From the NCBI GenBank assembly GCA_030595055.1, contig JAUVEB010000005.1, positions 1 through 32,298 on the forward strand: a stretch of DNA of 32,298 nt, read 5' to 3'. Of the stretch, positions 23,661-31,258 are shown one piece after another. Each line of letters starts with the position of its first letter. Positions within the stretch are counted from its first letter, which is position 1. The notes under the pieces are model-generated. The model was given only the letters and a program-made list of their open reading frames with translations. It had not been told where the DNA came from and did no database searches. The position numbers and the translations under genes were made by a program. The stretch is from Desulfuromonadaceae bacterium. GTDB lineage: Bacteria; Desulfobacterota; Desulfuromonadia; Desulfuromonadales; Geopsychrobacteraceae.

Positions 23661-25931
23661 TCAGAACCGCCAGCCGATACCGGCGTAGCCATAATAGGCC
23701 GTTCCGTCTTCATCGCCGGAAACAAATTCTTCTTTTGCATCAAAGATGTCATAAGTGAAAGAAGCATTTCCATAGAATGTTTCGGTGAAGTTGTAGGTGC
23801 CACCGACAGTCATCTGATACTGCTCGTAAGAGAGATCAGAGTACTCGTCCATCAGGTTGTTTAGTTCCCAGGTATCATAGTTGTAATCACCACCACCCAT
23901 GATGAGAGAGTCACGCTCAGCAAAATCCCAGTCCAAAGTATCTTCGGCCTTATTATAGGTAAAGCCGGCATTAATTTGCAGTTTCTCGGTTGCTTGATAA
24001 TCAGTAGTCAGAGATAGCGTGTGGACTTCACTTTCGTACTCGGCAATATCACAGTACGATCCAAACTGGATCGATGCAACATTGTTCGCTCAGCCATGGT
24101 ACCAGCCGACACACATCCGATTTTCTGTGTCCTGCTTATTGAATGTGTAGGCCATGGTTAGATTTACCTTACTATTCGGTGCGTAGTAGAGGGAAACCCC
24201 GGGGACATAAGTGTTTTGTTGATACTTAACTGCATCATTTTCTTCCGTCCGCACTCGGGCAAATACTGTTGCTGCCATATTGGCCGAAGGTGTCCAGGTT
24301 GCAGAAAATTTGGCCTCATGGACACTTTCTGGGTCAACAGACGTTTCCAGCTTCCGGTTCGGATACACACTGTTCCAATAGAAAACAGCAGTTGTATTGC
24401 CTGGATCCCCAGCGTAATTAGCAGTGAGATCAGAGGCAAAGCCGGGATAAATGGCACTCATAAATTCTGCTGATTGTAAAATCCCTGTGTTTGCTCCACG
24501 AAGCGGCTCATCAATGTCTTGATATTGATAGCTGACCCGTCCTGAGAGTTGCTTATTCAAGCGCGATTTGACAGCCACTTTAAAGGTGTGGGTTTCAGTT
24601 TCACCCAACTCTGCTTCTTCCCGATCAATGTCTTCGTACTCATAGCCGAGACGCAGAGTTGTTCCCTTTGCCAACCGATAAACACCATCAATGCCGAATT
24701 CCGTTACATCACGAGTTTCAGCTGATTCATAATGCGCTGGGTTATCAAAGGTGTGATTGTGATTGGCAGCATCGTCCCTGTCAGGGAAAGTAACATAATA
24801 GTCCGGACCATCAATTTCATAGGTTCCACCACGGACAGACATACGTAAATCGCCAATACGGGTTGCGCCCTTGAGGAAAAATGATTCGAATTCGCTGGTT
24901 AACGCGTTGGTGTCCAGGGAGTAGGTACCTGCTTCACCAGCTTTGTCCGACTTGACTTCGGCATTGACATAAGTAGCTGAAAGTGATGAGTCACGGTTGA
25001 AATCAAGCCTGGTTTTCAGCATATGGCTGTCTTTTTTTGAATCCGGGGTCACTTTATAGGCCTGTGAACCTGAATACAACAACTGGTCGGCATCAGGTAT
25101 GCCGCCATGTGTACCAGGAGAGCTCAGGTAGTTATAAGTTGGATCCTGTCCGTCTTCAGTGAATTCGCGGGTCAGGTACTCATATTCAATTGTGGCCATG
25201 CCAAATTTTCCTGTGGCACCAAATGTCCAGTCCTCGGTCCGCTCATCTATCTCTTTGCCATTGGCTTGTACATGACATTGGTTACATTTACTTGACGTGA
25301 TGGCTTGCTCAAGCCCTTCGCGGGTTTCGATCCGCATCCCGGTATGGAAAGTGATGTTCGGTAGCTCGGGAATGGTCAGACTTGCTTCAGCCTTAGTTTC
25401 CCGACGGGTGACAATGTAATTATTGTCCATCTCTTGATAGTAACGCTCAAGGGCTCCAGCTTCAGGTACGGCAGGCGCACCAGCTAGTTGTCCAACCGTG
25501 GCATCTGTAGTGACTCGAGGCTGATTGCCGTTAACATCATTGCGGGCAGTGGCCCCGACGTGCTCCAGGGTGTCATGATCTTTCCAGTGTTCCAGAACCT
25601 GGTGATCAAAGCCGAATTTGAAGATTCTTTTGTAATCAAAACCCAGGCTGAATTCCTGATCACGTGGTCCCATGATGTCAGCCTCGAAATCAAAGGCTGA
25701 ACCATTATCCACAAATTCCAGAGACAGGCTCGGTGCAAAACTGAAGCCTTCCTCTGCTCTGGTGTTGACATATTCGTTGACGCGTGCAGGGCTGTCATCC
25801 GTCTCCATGCCCGAAATGCCGATTTCCACATGACCGCTCGCTTTTCCTTCTTCAGCGATTGCCAGGGTGGTGGTCGTCATTAAGGTCAGGATAGACAGCA
25901 ATGCAAGCAGCCATAAATGGCGTTGCTTCAT
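23661..25931 (-). CDS. MtrB/PioB-type outer-membrane beta-barrel with in-frame UGA (candidate selenoprotein)
   Basis: This porin would hold a decaheme cytochrome across the outer membrane for extracellular electron transfer. It has a signal peptide (about 1-26, ending TLAIA-EE) and many alternating beta-strands. A heme-type motif, CNQCH, lies at residues 216-220. The C-terminus YGYAGIGWRF is a proper beta-signal with terminal Phe. The track shows two ORFs (24090-25931 and 23661-23936), but both are in the same frame and only TGA at 24092-24090, codon 614 of 756, interrupts them. The codons after it continue as barrel sequence (ANNVASIQFGSYCDIAEY). A SECIS-like hairpin follows the UGA. Cysteines lie 7 residues before and 13 after. 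TAGGAGG precedes the ATG, 16 bases after the decaheme gene. If the UGA is not decoded, this is a pseudogene. The family call is by context and pattern. Confidence 0.8.
24044..24084 (-). promoter_or_regulatory. Candidate bacterial SECIS hairpin
   Basis: Five bases after the UGA, minus-strand bases CAATGTTGCA pair with TGTGATATTG (10 bp, including three G-U pairs). After a U/UAC internal loop, CGATCC pairs with GGATCG (6 bp). The apical loop is AGUUU and starts 22 bases after the UGA. Bacterial SECIS elements lie directly downstream of the UGA, with an early loop G, often GU, at about this distance. The same bases encode protein. The fold was worked out by hand. Confidence 0.6.
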
Positions 25932-25947
25932 TTTTAGCCTCCTAAAG

Positions 25948-26925
25948 TTAACGGGTCAGGCCGCCACCGCCGAGCGGTTGAGACGGGAAGTCGCTGCCGT
26001 GAACAACCTGGTGGCAGGTTGTACATTTGGTGCCGAAGGATTTTTGAAAACCCTCAGCGCCGTGCGGATTCGCTGCAATTGTTGCGGCGTCAGAGGCACC
26101 ATCAGGCTCTCTTCCTAAGCGCAGCAGATGGAAATGTCCTTCATGGCACTGCAGGCAGAGGAACGGCTCATTTTGTACCAGCAGGTTGCCGGCAACGGAC
26201 CCATGCGGATCGTGGCAGATCGTGCAATCATCCTCAACCGGGGCGTGACCGAAGACAAACGGACCCTGGTAGCGGGTGTGGCAGTCGAGGCACAGATCGT
26301 TGGTGCGCTCGTGGGTGTTCAACTCACCGTGCGGGTTGTGGCAATCGCCGCAGCTCATCTTGCCTTCTTTGATTGGATGATGAGACGGGAAATTGGTTTT
26401 TGCCATCATCTCCTGGTGACAGGAGTAGCACAGCTCGGGATCTTCTTGTTTCAGGTTGGCTTTAAGAGGCTTTTCAGCGTGTATGCTGTGACAGTCGGTA
26501 CAGCTGAGGTCTGCCAAGGCGTGTTCACTGTGGGTCCAGTCCATCAGGTTGCCGTCGGTATGACAGGTGGCGCAGATGGCGCCGGTTTCTTCGGCGTTCA
26601 ATTCTGCCGGGCGGAGAATTTTCTCGGTGTCTCCATCGCTGTCAATGTGCAGACTGCCGGGACCGTGGCAGGATTCGCAGCCTTTTTCTGCACCCATCAT
26701 TTCGAAATCAGCCAGACGCCCGTGAACGTTGTGGCTGAAACTTTCTGCCATATCTTCATGGCAGTCCAGGCAGCTGTCCTGCCCGACGTAGGTGGCACCA
26801 TCAATGGCAGGCAAGGTGAGCATTTTTTCTCTGATCGCTCCCGTGGCGCAAGCGCCCAGGATCAGAACCAGGAAAAACAGCCCCACCAGTCTGCCGGTTT
26901 TGGTACCGGAAAACTTGGATGACAT
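25948..26925 (-). CDS. Decaheme c-type cytochrome lipoprotein, MtrA/DmsE/PioA type
   Basis: This periplasm-facing electron carrier is expected to sit inside or against the barrel encoded next. The 325-residue protein has a signal peptide with lipobox LILGAC, so it should be lipid-anchored. It has ten CxxCH motifs (CLDCH, CESCH, CATCH, CTDCH, CYSCH, CGDCH, CLDCH, CTICH, CLQCH, CTTCH). The spaced histidines and the CGDCHNPHG and CTICHDPHG segments are typical of the MtrA/DmsE family. A strong AAAGGAGGTAAC precedes the ATG. It is the first gene of the operon with the barrel, and a LysR gene is divergent. No MtrC-like extracellular cytochrome gene is in the window. Confidence 0.92.
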   Translation of the reverse strand: MSSKFSGTKTGRLVGLFFLVLILGACATGAIREKMLTLPAIDGATYVGQDSCLDCHEDMAESFSHNVHGRLADFEMMGAEKGCESCHGPGSLHIDSDGDTEKILRPAELNAEETGAICATCHTDGNLMDWTHSEHALADLSCTDCHSIHAEKPLKANLKQEDPELCYSCHQEMMAKTNFPSHHPIKEGKMSCGDCHNPHGELNTHERTNDLCLDCHTRYQGPFVFGHAPVEDDCTICHDPHGSVAGNLLVQNEPFLCLQCHEGHFHLLRLGREPDGASDAATIAANPHGAEGFQKSFGTKCTTCHQVVHGSDFPSQPLGGGGLTR

Positions 26926-27303
26926 GTTACCTCCTTTTGTGAATACAAGCTTGGGGGATTTTCCGCTTCATTTTTCAGTACTTAAACTTTCTGACAGAAG
27001 CTGACCCGAATATATAAACCTCCTTTTCCGTTAGGTCACTAAGCGATTATAGTAAGCTATTAAAAATGGGTGCTGATAGTTTGCTGCCGCCCATTCCAAG
27101 GGTCGCCGATTGAATGAATGCATGGCCACCCTTTCCATGGGCATCACCAGCACATCTTACTGAACAGTTACCGATTATATTTGACTAATGGTAAGAATTC
27201 ACAGAATATAATGACACATTTTTTGCAGCAGGACAAAACGAATCCTTTTTATATATATATTAAACTTGTTAATAGTGTTGATTCGTAATATTTGGATAAT
27301 TGT
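26926..27303. other. Divergent regulatory region between the decaheme operon and the LysR gene
   Basis: This 378-base AT-rich gap has no gene. It should hold both divergent promoters and the LysR operator. A TATAAT on the minus strand at 27046-27051 is a candidate -10 box for the cytochrome operon, but the -35 region is poor. The stretch before lysR is rich in TATATA. I do not see a clear T-N11-A operator or a GEMM riboswitch. Confidence 0.6.
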
Positions 27304-28215
27304 ATGGATACGCGATATTTGAAAACCTTGGTGACCGCTGTCGAGGCTGGTAGTTTTTCCAAGGCAGCGACAATCCTTCACCTGACCCAGTCGGCAGTTT
27401 CTCAGCGAATCAAATTTCTGGAAGATCGCTTCGGACAGAAACTCATGTGTCGTTTCGGTTCCAAGTTGAGTTTAACACAAGCCGGGGAACTTGTTCTGGA
27501 GATGGCAAACAGGGTTCTCGCTTTGCAGGATGCTCTGGTTCGTGATCTACAACGATTGACCGACAAACAGCAGCTCTCTCTTTGTTGTACGCCGACGTTC
27601 GGGACAGTTTTTCTGCCTGACGTGCTGAATACCTTTATGCTGGAAAACAGTAGTTCTGTTGATCTCAAGTTTCTGTTTCTCAGCCCCGATCAGGCTTTGG
27701 AGGGGGTTCGTAACCAGGAGTTTGACCTGGTGGTGATCGAGCATTGTCGGGAAAGAGATCTGAGTGGTTTTCAAACCTACCCTCTGCCGGAGGATGAGCT
27801 GGTTTTCGTCAGTGCCCCCGAGTTAGCTTTGTCAGCCCCTGATATTGATTTAGACGAGCTTTTAAAGATGCGGCTATTCGCCCGAAAAGATGGCTGCAGT
27901 TCCAAAAAGTTGCTTATGACAGGCCTTTCAAAGGCGGGTCGACAGTTGGAGGAGTTCACCGGAGTGATGGTTTCCGATGATCTGCATTTGACTTGCCAGA
28001 CAGTGCTGGCCGGTGGCGGTGTGTCTTTTATGTCGAAGAGCCTGGTCCAGAAATACCTGGACAGTGGCCAGATGGTGGCACATTATCTCAAAGGATTTAA
28101 CTCCCGGCGGTGCCGTACGGTCATTTTCAACAAAGGTCGTGACGAAGAGGAGATTTTCCGAAATTTTGTCAATGTTGTTTTTCGGGTGATGGGGGAGTCT
28201 CAACCTTTTAGCTGA
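27304..28215 (+). CDS. LysR-family transcriptional regulator
   Basis: This 303-residue regulator has an N-terminal winged helix-turn-helix (about 1-60: YLKTLVTAVEAGSFSKAA, then LTQSAVSQRIKFLEDRFG) and a C-terminal substrate-binding domain (about 90-295). The track begins at TTG 27292, but the ATG at 27304 gives the usual MDTRYLKTL start. It is divergent from the decaheme cytochrome-barrel operon, the classic arrangement for a LysR protein that controls its neighbour. The effector is unknown. A terminator follows it. Confidence 0.93.
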   Translation: MDTRYLKTLVTAVEAGSFSKAATILHLTQSAVSQRIKFLEDRFGQKLMCRFGSKLSLTQAGELVLEMANRVLALQDALVRDLQRLTDKQQLSLCCTPTFGTVFLPDVLNTFMLENSSSVDLKFLFLSPDQALEGVRNQEFDLVVIEHCRERDLSGFQTYPLPEDELVFVSAPELALSAPDIDLDELLKMRLFARKDGCSSKKLLMTGLSKAGRQLEEFTGVMVSDDLHLTCQTVLAGGGVSFMSKSLVQKYLDSGQMVAHYLKGFNSRRCRTVIFNKGRDEEEIFRNFVNVVFRVMGESQPFS

Positions 28216-28242
28216 AGCATCAACCGGGCAGATTTATACAAG

Positions 28243-28280
28243 TGGCGGTGACCGAGATATTCAGGTGCCGCTGTTTTTTT
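28243..28280 (+). terminator. Likely terminator of the LysR gene
   Basis: GCGGTGACC pairs with GGTGCCGC, with one bulged base and a G-T pair, around a roughly 10-base loop. Seven Ts follow soon after on the plus strand. Confidence 0.6.
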
Positions 28281-28287
28281 GCCCAAT

Positions 28288-28629
28288 TCAGTTTTCCCTG
28301 TTTCTGTGTGTATCAGTGCTGTTGACAAAATCGCTCAAACTCCTGAATCCGAGCAGTCTGGCCAAGGGTGGTTGCAGGAGGAAGGGGAACAGCAGAAAGT
28401 AAATGCCGGCTGCGACCATACCAAGCATCGTTGAAATTTGCAGGGTGAGATAAAAGCCATAGGCCACCATCAGCAACCAACTGAGGTCGAAGAGAAGCAT
28501 GCCGACGGTGGATGACGGGTACGGAATTTTCAGTTTTTCCTTGGGTAGCTTGCGGCACATGAAGCTGTAGTTGTGGATAATTCCGGCACAGATCAGTAAA
28601 ACGGCCGCCAGGGTTGTATCATTCAACAT
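28288..28629 (-). CDS. Small membrane protein of unknown function
   Basis: This 113-residue protein has about three hydrophobic segments (about 5-23, 43-62 and 66-88), a basic loop MCRKLPKEKLK between the first two, and a polar C-terminal tail. I do not recognise a family. It starts two bases after the stop of the RlmD/RumA-like gene, with GGAGG overlapping that gene's end, so the two are co-transcribed and probably coupled. No catalytic motif is visible. Confidence 0.7.
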   Translation of the reverse strand: MLNDTTLAAVLLICAGIIHNYSFMCRKLPKEKLKIPYPSSTVGMLLFDLSWLLMVAYGFYLTLQISTMLGMVAAGIYFLLFPFLLQPPLARLLGFRSLSDFVNSTDTHRNREN

Positions 28630-28631
28630 TC

Positions 28632-30017
28632 TCAGCCTCCGGAAAGATTCAGTTGGACAACCGTTTCCACGTGGGATGTCTGCGGAAACATGTCGACCGG
28701 TTGGACGCGAACCAGTTGATAACCCTGGTCCACCAGCAGTCGCAGGTCGCGGGCCAAACTGTCGGGATCGCAGGAGACATAAATGATCTGTTGTGGGCGG
28801 ATTTGACAGAGCTCCTGCAATAGTTCTTTTGAGCAGCCCTTGCGTGGCGGGTTGAGTGTCGCCAGGGCCAGATCCTCATTCTCCAAGCCCAGTTTCTGCA
28901 GCTCTTCCGCGGCATCACCGGCCACAAACCGGCAGTTCTTCAATCCATTCAATTCTGCATTATCCGCAGCGTTACGCACCGCTTCCGGGACATATTCGAT
29001 GCCATAGACCTGTCCGGCATCCTGTGCCAGATGCAGGGCGATGCCGCCGATGCCGCAGTAAAGGTCGATCGCCGAGTCTTTTCGTGTCAATTGGGCCCAT
29101 TCGCGAACCATGGTGTAGATACGTGCTGCCTGTAAACTGTTGACCTGGAAAAAGGCTTCCGGGGCAATCCGCAGCCGGATATCGCCGACCTGATCGATCA
29201 GGTCGGGCAGGCCGTGCAGCTTGAGAGTTTCCTGGCCGAGAATGACATTGCCGGTTGAGCTGTTGATGTTCTGGTGTACGGCAATGACCTCCGGAACCTT
29301 GCGCATCAGCCATTTGCCCAGTTTCGGTTGTTGTCGTAGGTCGCGGTCGTTGCTGACAAAGGTCACCAGTGCCTTGTTTCTGGTCGGACTGACCCGGATC
29401 AGCAGATAGCGCAGCAGACCCCGTTTGTGCTGCGGGTTATAAACGGACACCTCCTGCCGCTGGATTTCCTCGCGCAGCACCGCAGTGATTTTATTGATCA
29501 GCGGGTGATGAACCGGGCAATCAGGGCAATCGATAATTTCGTGGCTGCCCCGCCGATAAAGACCGATCAGCACTTTCTCCCGCTTGCGTCCAATCACCAG
29601 CTTGGCGCCGGCACGATAACCGAAGGGTGGGTCCGATGCCAGCGTTGTGCTGACCAGTTCGTCCCTCAGTAACTGTTCTCTCTCGAGAGCTTGTTCGACC
29701 CGCTGCTGTTTGTAATCAAGCTGCGCCTGATACTTCATGCGGATCAGCGGACAGCCGAGGCAGCTCTGCTCCAGCTCGCAGGCGATCTGGGCGGTGCGTT
29801 GCGGGGCATTGCGCAGCACTCTGCGCAGCCGGGTATAGATGTGGGTCCGCCCTTCGTGTTCGACTTCGGCGAGGACTGTTTCGCCCGGCAAGGCCCCCTG
29901 CACAAGGGCGGTTTTGCGCTGATGAGAGGCCAGGCCGATCCCCTCGTCGTCAAGGGCATCGATGGTCAGTTTCAGGGTTTCCCGGGGGGGCTGTTTTTTA
30001 CTCTGCTGTTTTTTCAC
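28632..30017 (-). CDS. rlmD: 23S rRNA (uracil-C5)-methyltransferase, RlmD/RumA type
   Basis: It methylates a uridine of 23S (or related) RNA to 5-methyluridine using AdoMet. Seen are an N-terminal TRAM-like domain (LKLTIDALDDEGIGLA) and cysteines for a 4Fe-4S cluster (CELEQSCLGC plus a later cysteine in DCPDC). The AdoMet motif is DLYCGIGGIALHLA. The catalytic region has NPPRKG and the nucleophile in IYVSCDP. The track ORF begins at 30107. Its first 30 residues do not look conserved, and a GTG at 30017 before the lysine-rich VKKQQSKKQ is a more likely start. Whether the target is U1939 (RlmD) or another site cannot be told. Confidence 0.88.
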   Translation of the reverse strand: MKKQQSKKQPPRETLKLTIDALDDEGIGLASHQRKTALVQGALPGETVLAEVEHEGRTHIYTRLRRVLRNAPQRTAQIACELEQSCLGCPLIRMKYQAQLDYKQQRVEQALEREQLLRDELVSTTLASDPPFGYRAGAKLVIGRKREKVLIGLYRRGSHEIIDCPDCPVHHPLINKITAVLREEIQRQEVSVYNPQHKRGLLRYLLIRVSPTRNKALVTFVSNDRDLRQQPKLGKWLMRKVPEVIAVHQNINSSTGNVILGQETLKLHGLPDLIDQVGDIRLRIAPEAFFQVNSLQAARIYTMVREWAQLTRKDSAIDLYCGIGGIALHLAQDAGQVYGIEYVPEAVRNAADNAELNGLKNCRFVAGDAAEELQKLGLENEDLALATLNPPRKGCSKELLQELCQIRPQQIIYVSCDPDSLARDLRLLVDQGYQLVRVQPVDMFPQTSHVETVVQLNLSGG

Positions 30018-30181
30018 AGAAATAGTCGTTTCTCTTCGGCGATTCAATAGTTGCTGGTGATTTCTCACGGGAAGCGCAGAGTACTCCCGGAGGCCGGTCG
30101 CTGTCAAACATCGGTCCGCTTGATTGTCGCTGGTGATAGCGGTAAACTCGCGGCTGAATTTATCGATAAGGAGTAGAGCCG

Positions 30182-31252
30182 TTGCGACGTAAAAGCCGTC
30201 AGATCAAGCTTGGCAATTTTGCCGTGGGGGGAGATGCGCCGATCAGTGTGCAATCGATGTGTAACACCGATACCCGCGATGTGACCGCAACTCTGGCGCA
30301 GATCGCTGCACTGCAGACTGCCGGATGTGAAATTATCCGTTGTGCGGTACCCGACCAACAGGCCGCGCAGTCTTTGGGTGCCATCATGCAGAGCTGCCGG
30401 ATGCCGCTGATTGCCGATATCCATTTCGATTATAAACTGGCCCTGACAGCCTTGGAGCAGGGGGTTGATGGCCTGCGGCTGAACCCGGGCAATATCGGTG
30501 AACGTTGGAAGGTGGCAGAGGTTGTTGCTGCCTGCCGGGAGCGAGCGATTCCGATTCGCATTGGGGTCAATGGCGGTTCGCTGGAAAAGCAGCTGCTGCA
30601 AAAATATGGGCATCCCACCGCCGCAGCGATGGCCGAGAGTGCTCTGGGGCATATCCACCTTCTTGAAGAGTTGAACTATGCGGAAATCAAGGTCAGCCTC
30701 AAGTCTTCCGATATCCGGCGGACCGTTGAAGCTTACCGTTTGTTGGCAACGCAGGTCGATTACCCTCTGCATATCGGGATTACCGAGGCGGGGACAACCT
30801 GGGCCGGCACCATCAAGAGTGCCGTCGGCCTGGGAACGCTGCTTTACGATGGTATCGGCGATACCCTGCGGGTCTCCCTGACCGGGGACCCGGTGGAGGA
30901 AGTGCGGGTCGGCTGGGAGATTCTCAAGAGTCTGGAGTTGCGGGAGCGCGGACCGGTGTTCATCAGCTGTCCGACCTGCGGGCGTTGCGAGATCGATCTG
31001 ATCGACATTGCCGAAGAGGTCGAACGGCGCTTACATGATTTGCCGAAACCCTTAACCATTGCAGTGATGGGTTGTGTGGTCAATGGTCCCGGCGAGGCTC
31101 GCGAGGCTGATTTGGGGATTGCCGGGGGGAGAGGGCAGGGGTTGCTGTTCCGGCGCGGGGAAGTGGTGCGCAAGGTCGCTCAGTCCGAACTGGCCGATGT
31201 GCTGGTGGAAGAAGCCTGGCGGATGGTTGAAGAGCTGACGGAGCAGGAATAG
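30182..31252 (+). CDS. ispG: 4-hydroxy-3-methylbut-2-enyl diphosphate synthase
   Basis: IspG (GcpE) is the Fe-S enzyme of the MEP isoprenoid pathway that converts MEcPP to HMBPP. The 356-residue protein has the N-terminal barrel start (IKLGNFAVGGDAPISVQSMC), GLRLNPGNIG, the KSSDI segment and ITEAGTT. The 4Fe-4S cysteines lie in SCPTCGRCEIDL and in the MGCVVNGPGEA region. The start is TTG at 30182 with AAGGAG 8 bases upstream and no closer ATG. The next gene begins 6 bases after its stop, so they form an operon. It diverges from the RlmD-like gene. Confidence 0.97.
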   Translation: MRRKSRQIKLGNFAVGGDAPISVQSMCNTDTRDVTATLAQIAALQTAGCEIIRCAVPDQQAAQSLGAIMQSCRMPLIADIHFDYKLALTALEQGVDGLRLNPGNIGERWKVAEVVAACRERAIPIRIGVNGGSLEKQLLQKYGHPTAAAMAESALGHIHLLEELNYAEIKVSLKSSDIRRTVEAYRLLATQVDYPLHIGITEAGTTWAGTIKSAVGLGTLLYDGIGDTLRVSLTGDPVEEVRVGWEILKSLELRERGPVFISCPTCGRCEIDLIDIAEEVERRLHDLPKPLTIAVMGCVVNGPGEAREADLGIAGGRGQGLLFRRGEVVRKVAQSELADVLVEEAWRMVEELTEQE

Positions 31253-31258
31253 CCGACG

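Noticed and set aside
24090-25931. Treating the barrel gene as a complete 613-residue protein ending at the internal UGA.
   Set aside because: The end lacks a beta-signal, no terminator follows, and the same frame continues for 142 clean codons to a normal barrel C-terminus.
26128-26922. 264-residue plus-strand ORF opposite the decaheme cytochrome.
   Set aside because: The minus frame has ten CxxCH motifs, a lipobox and a strong ribosome-binding site, so this is a shadow.
26927-26971. A 14-codon leader ORF on the minus strand ending one base before the decaheme cytochrome start.
   Set aside because: It has no ribosome-binding site, and its stop falls within the cytochrome's own Shine-Dalgarno region, which makes chance likely.
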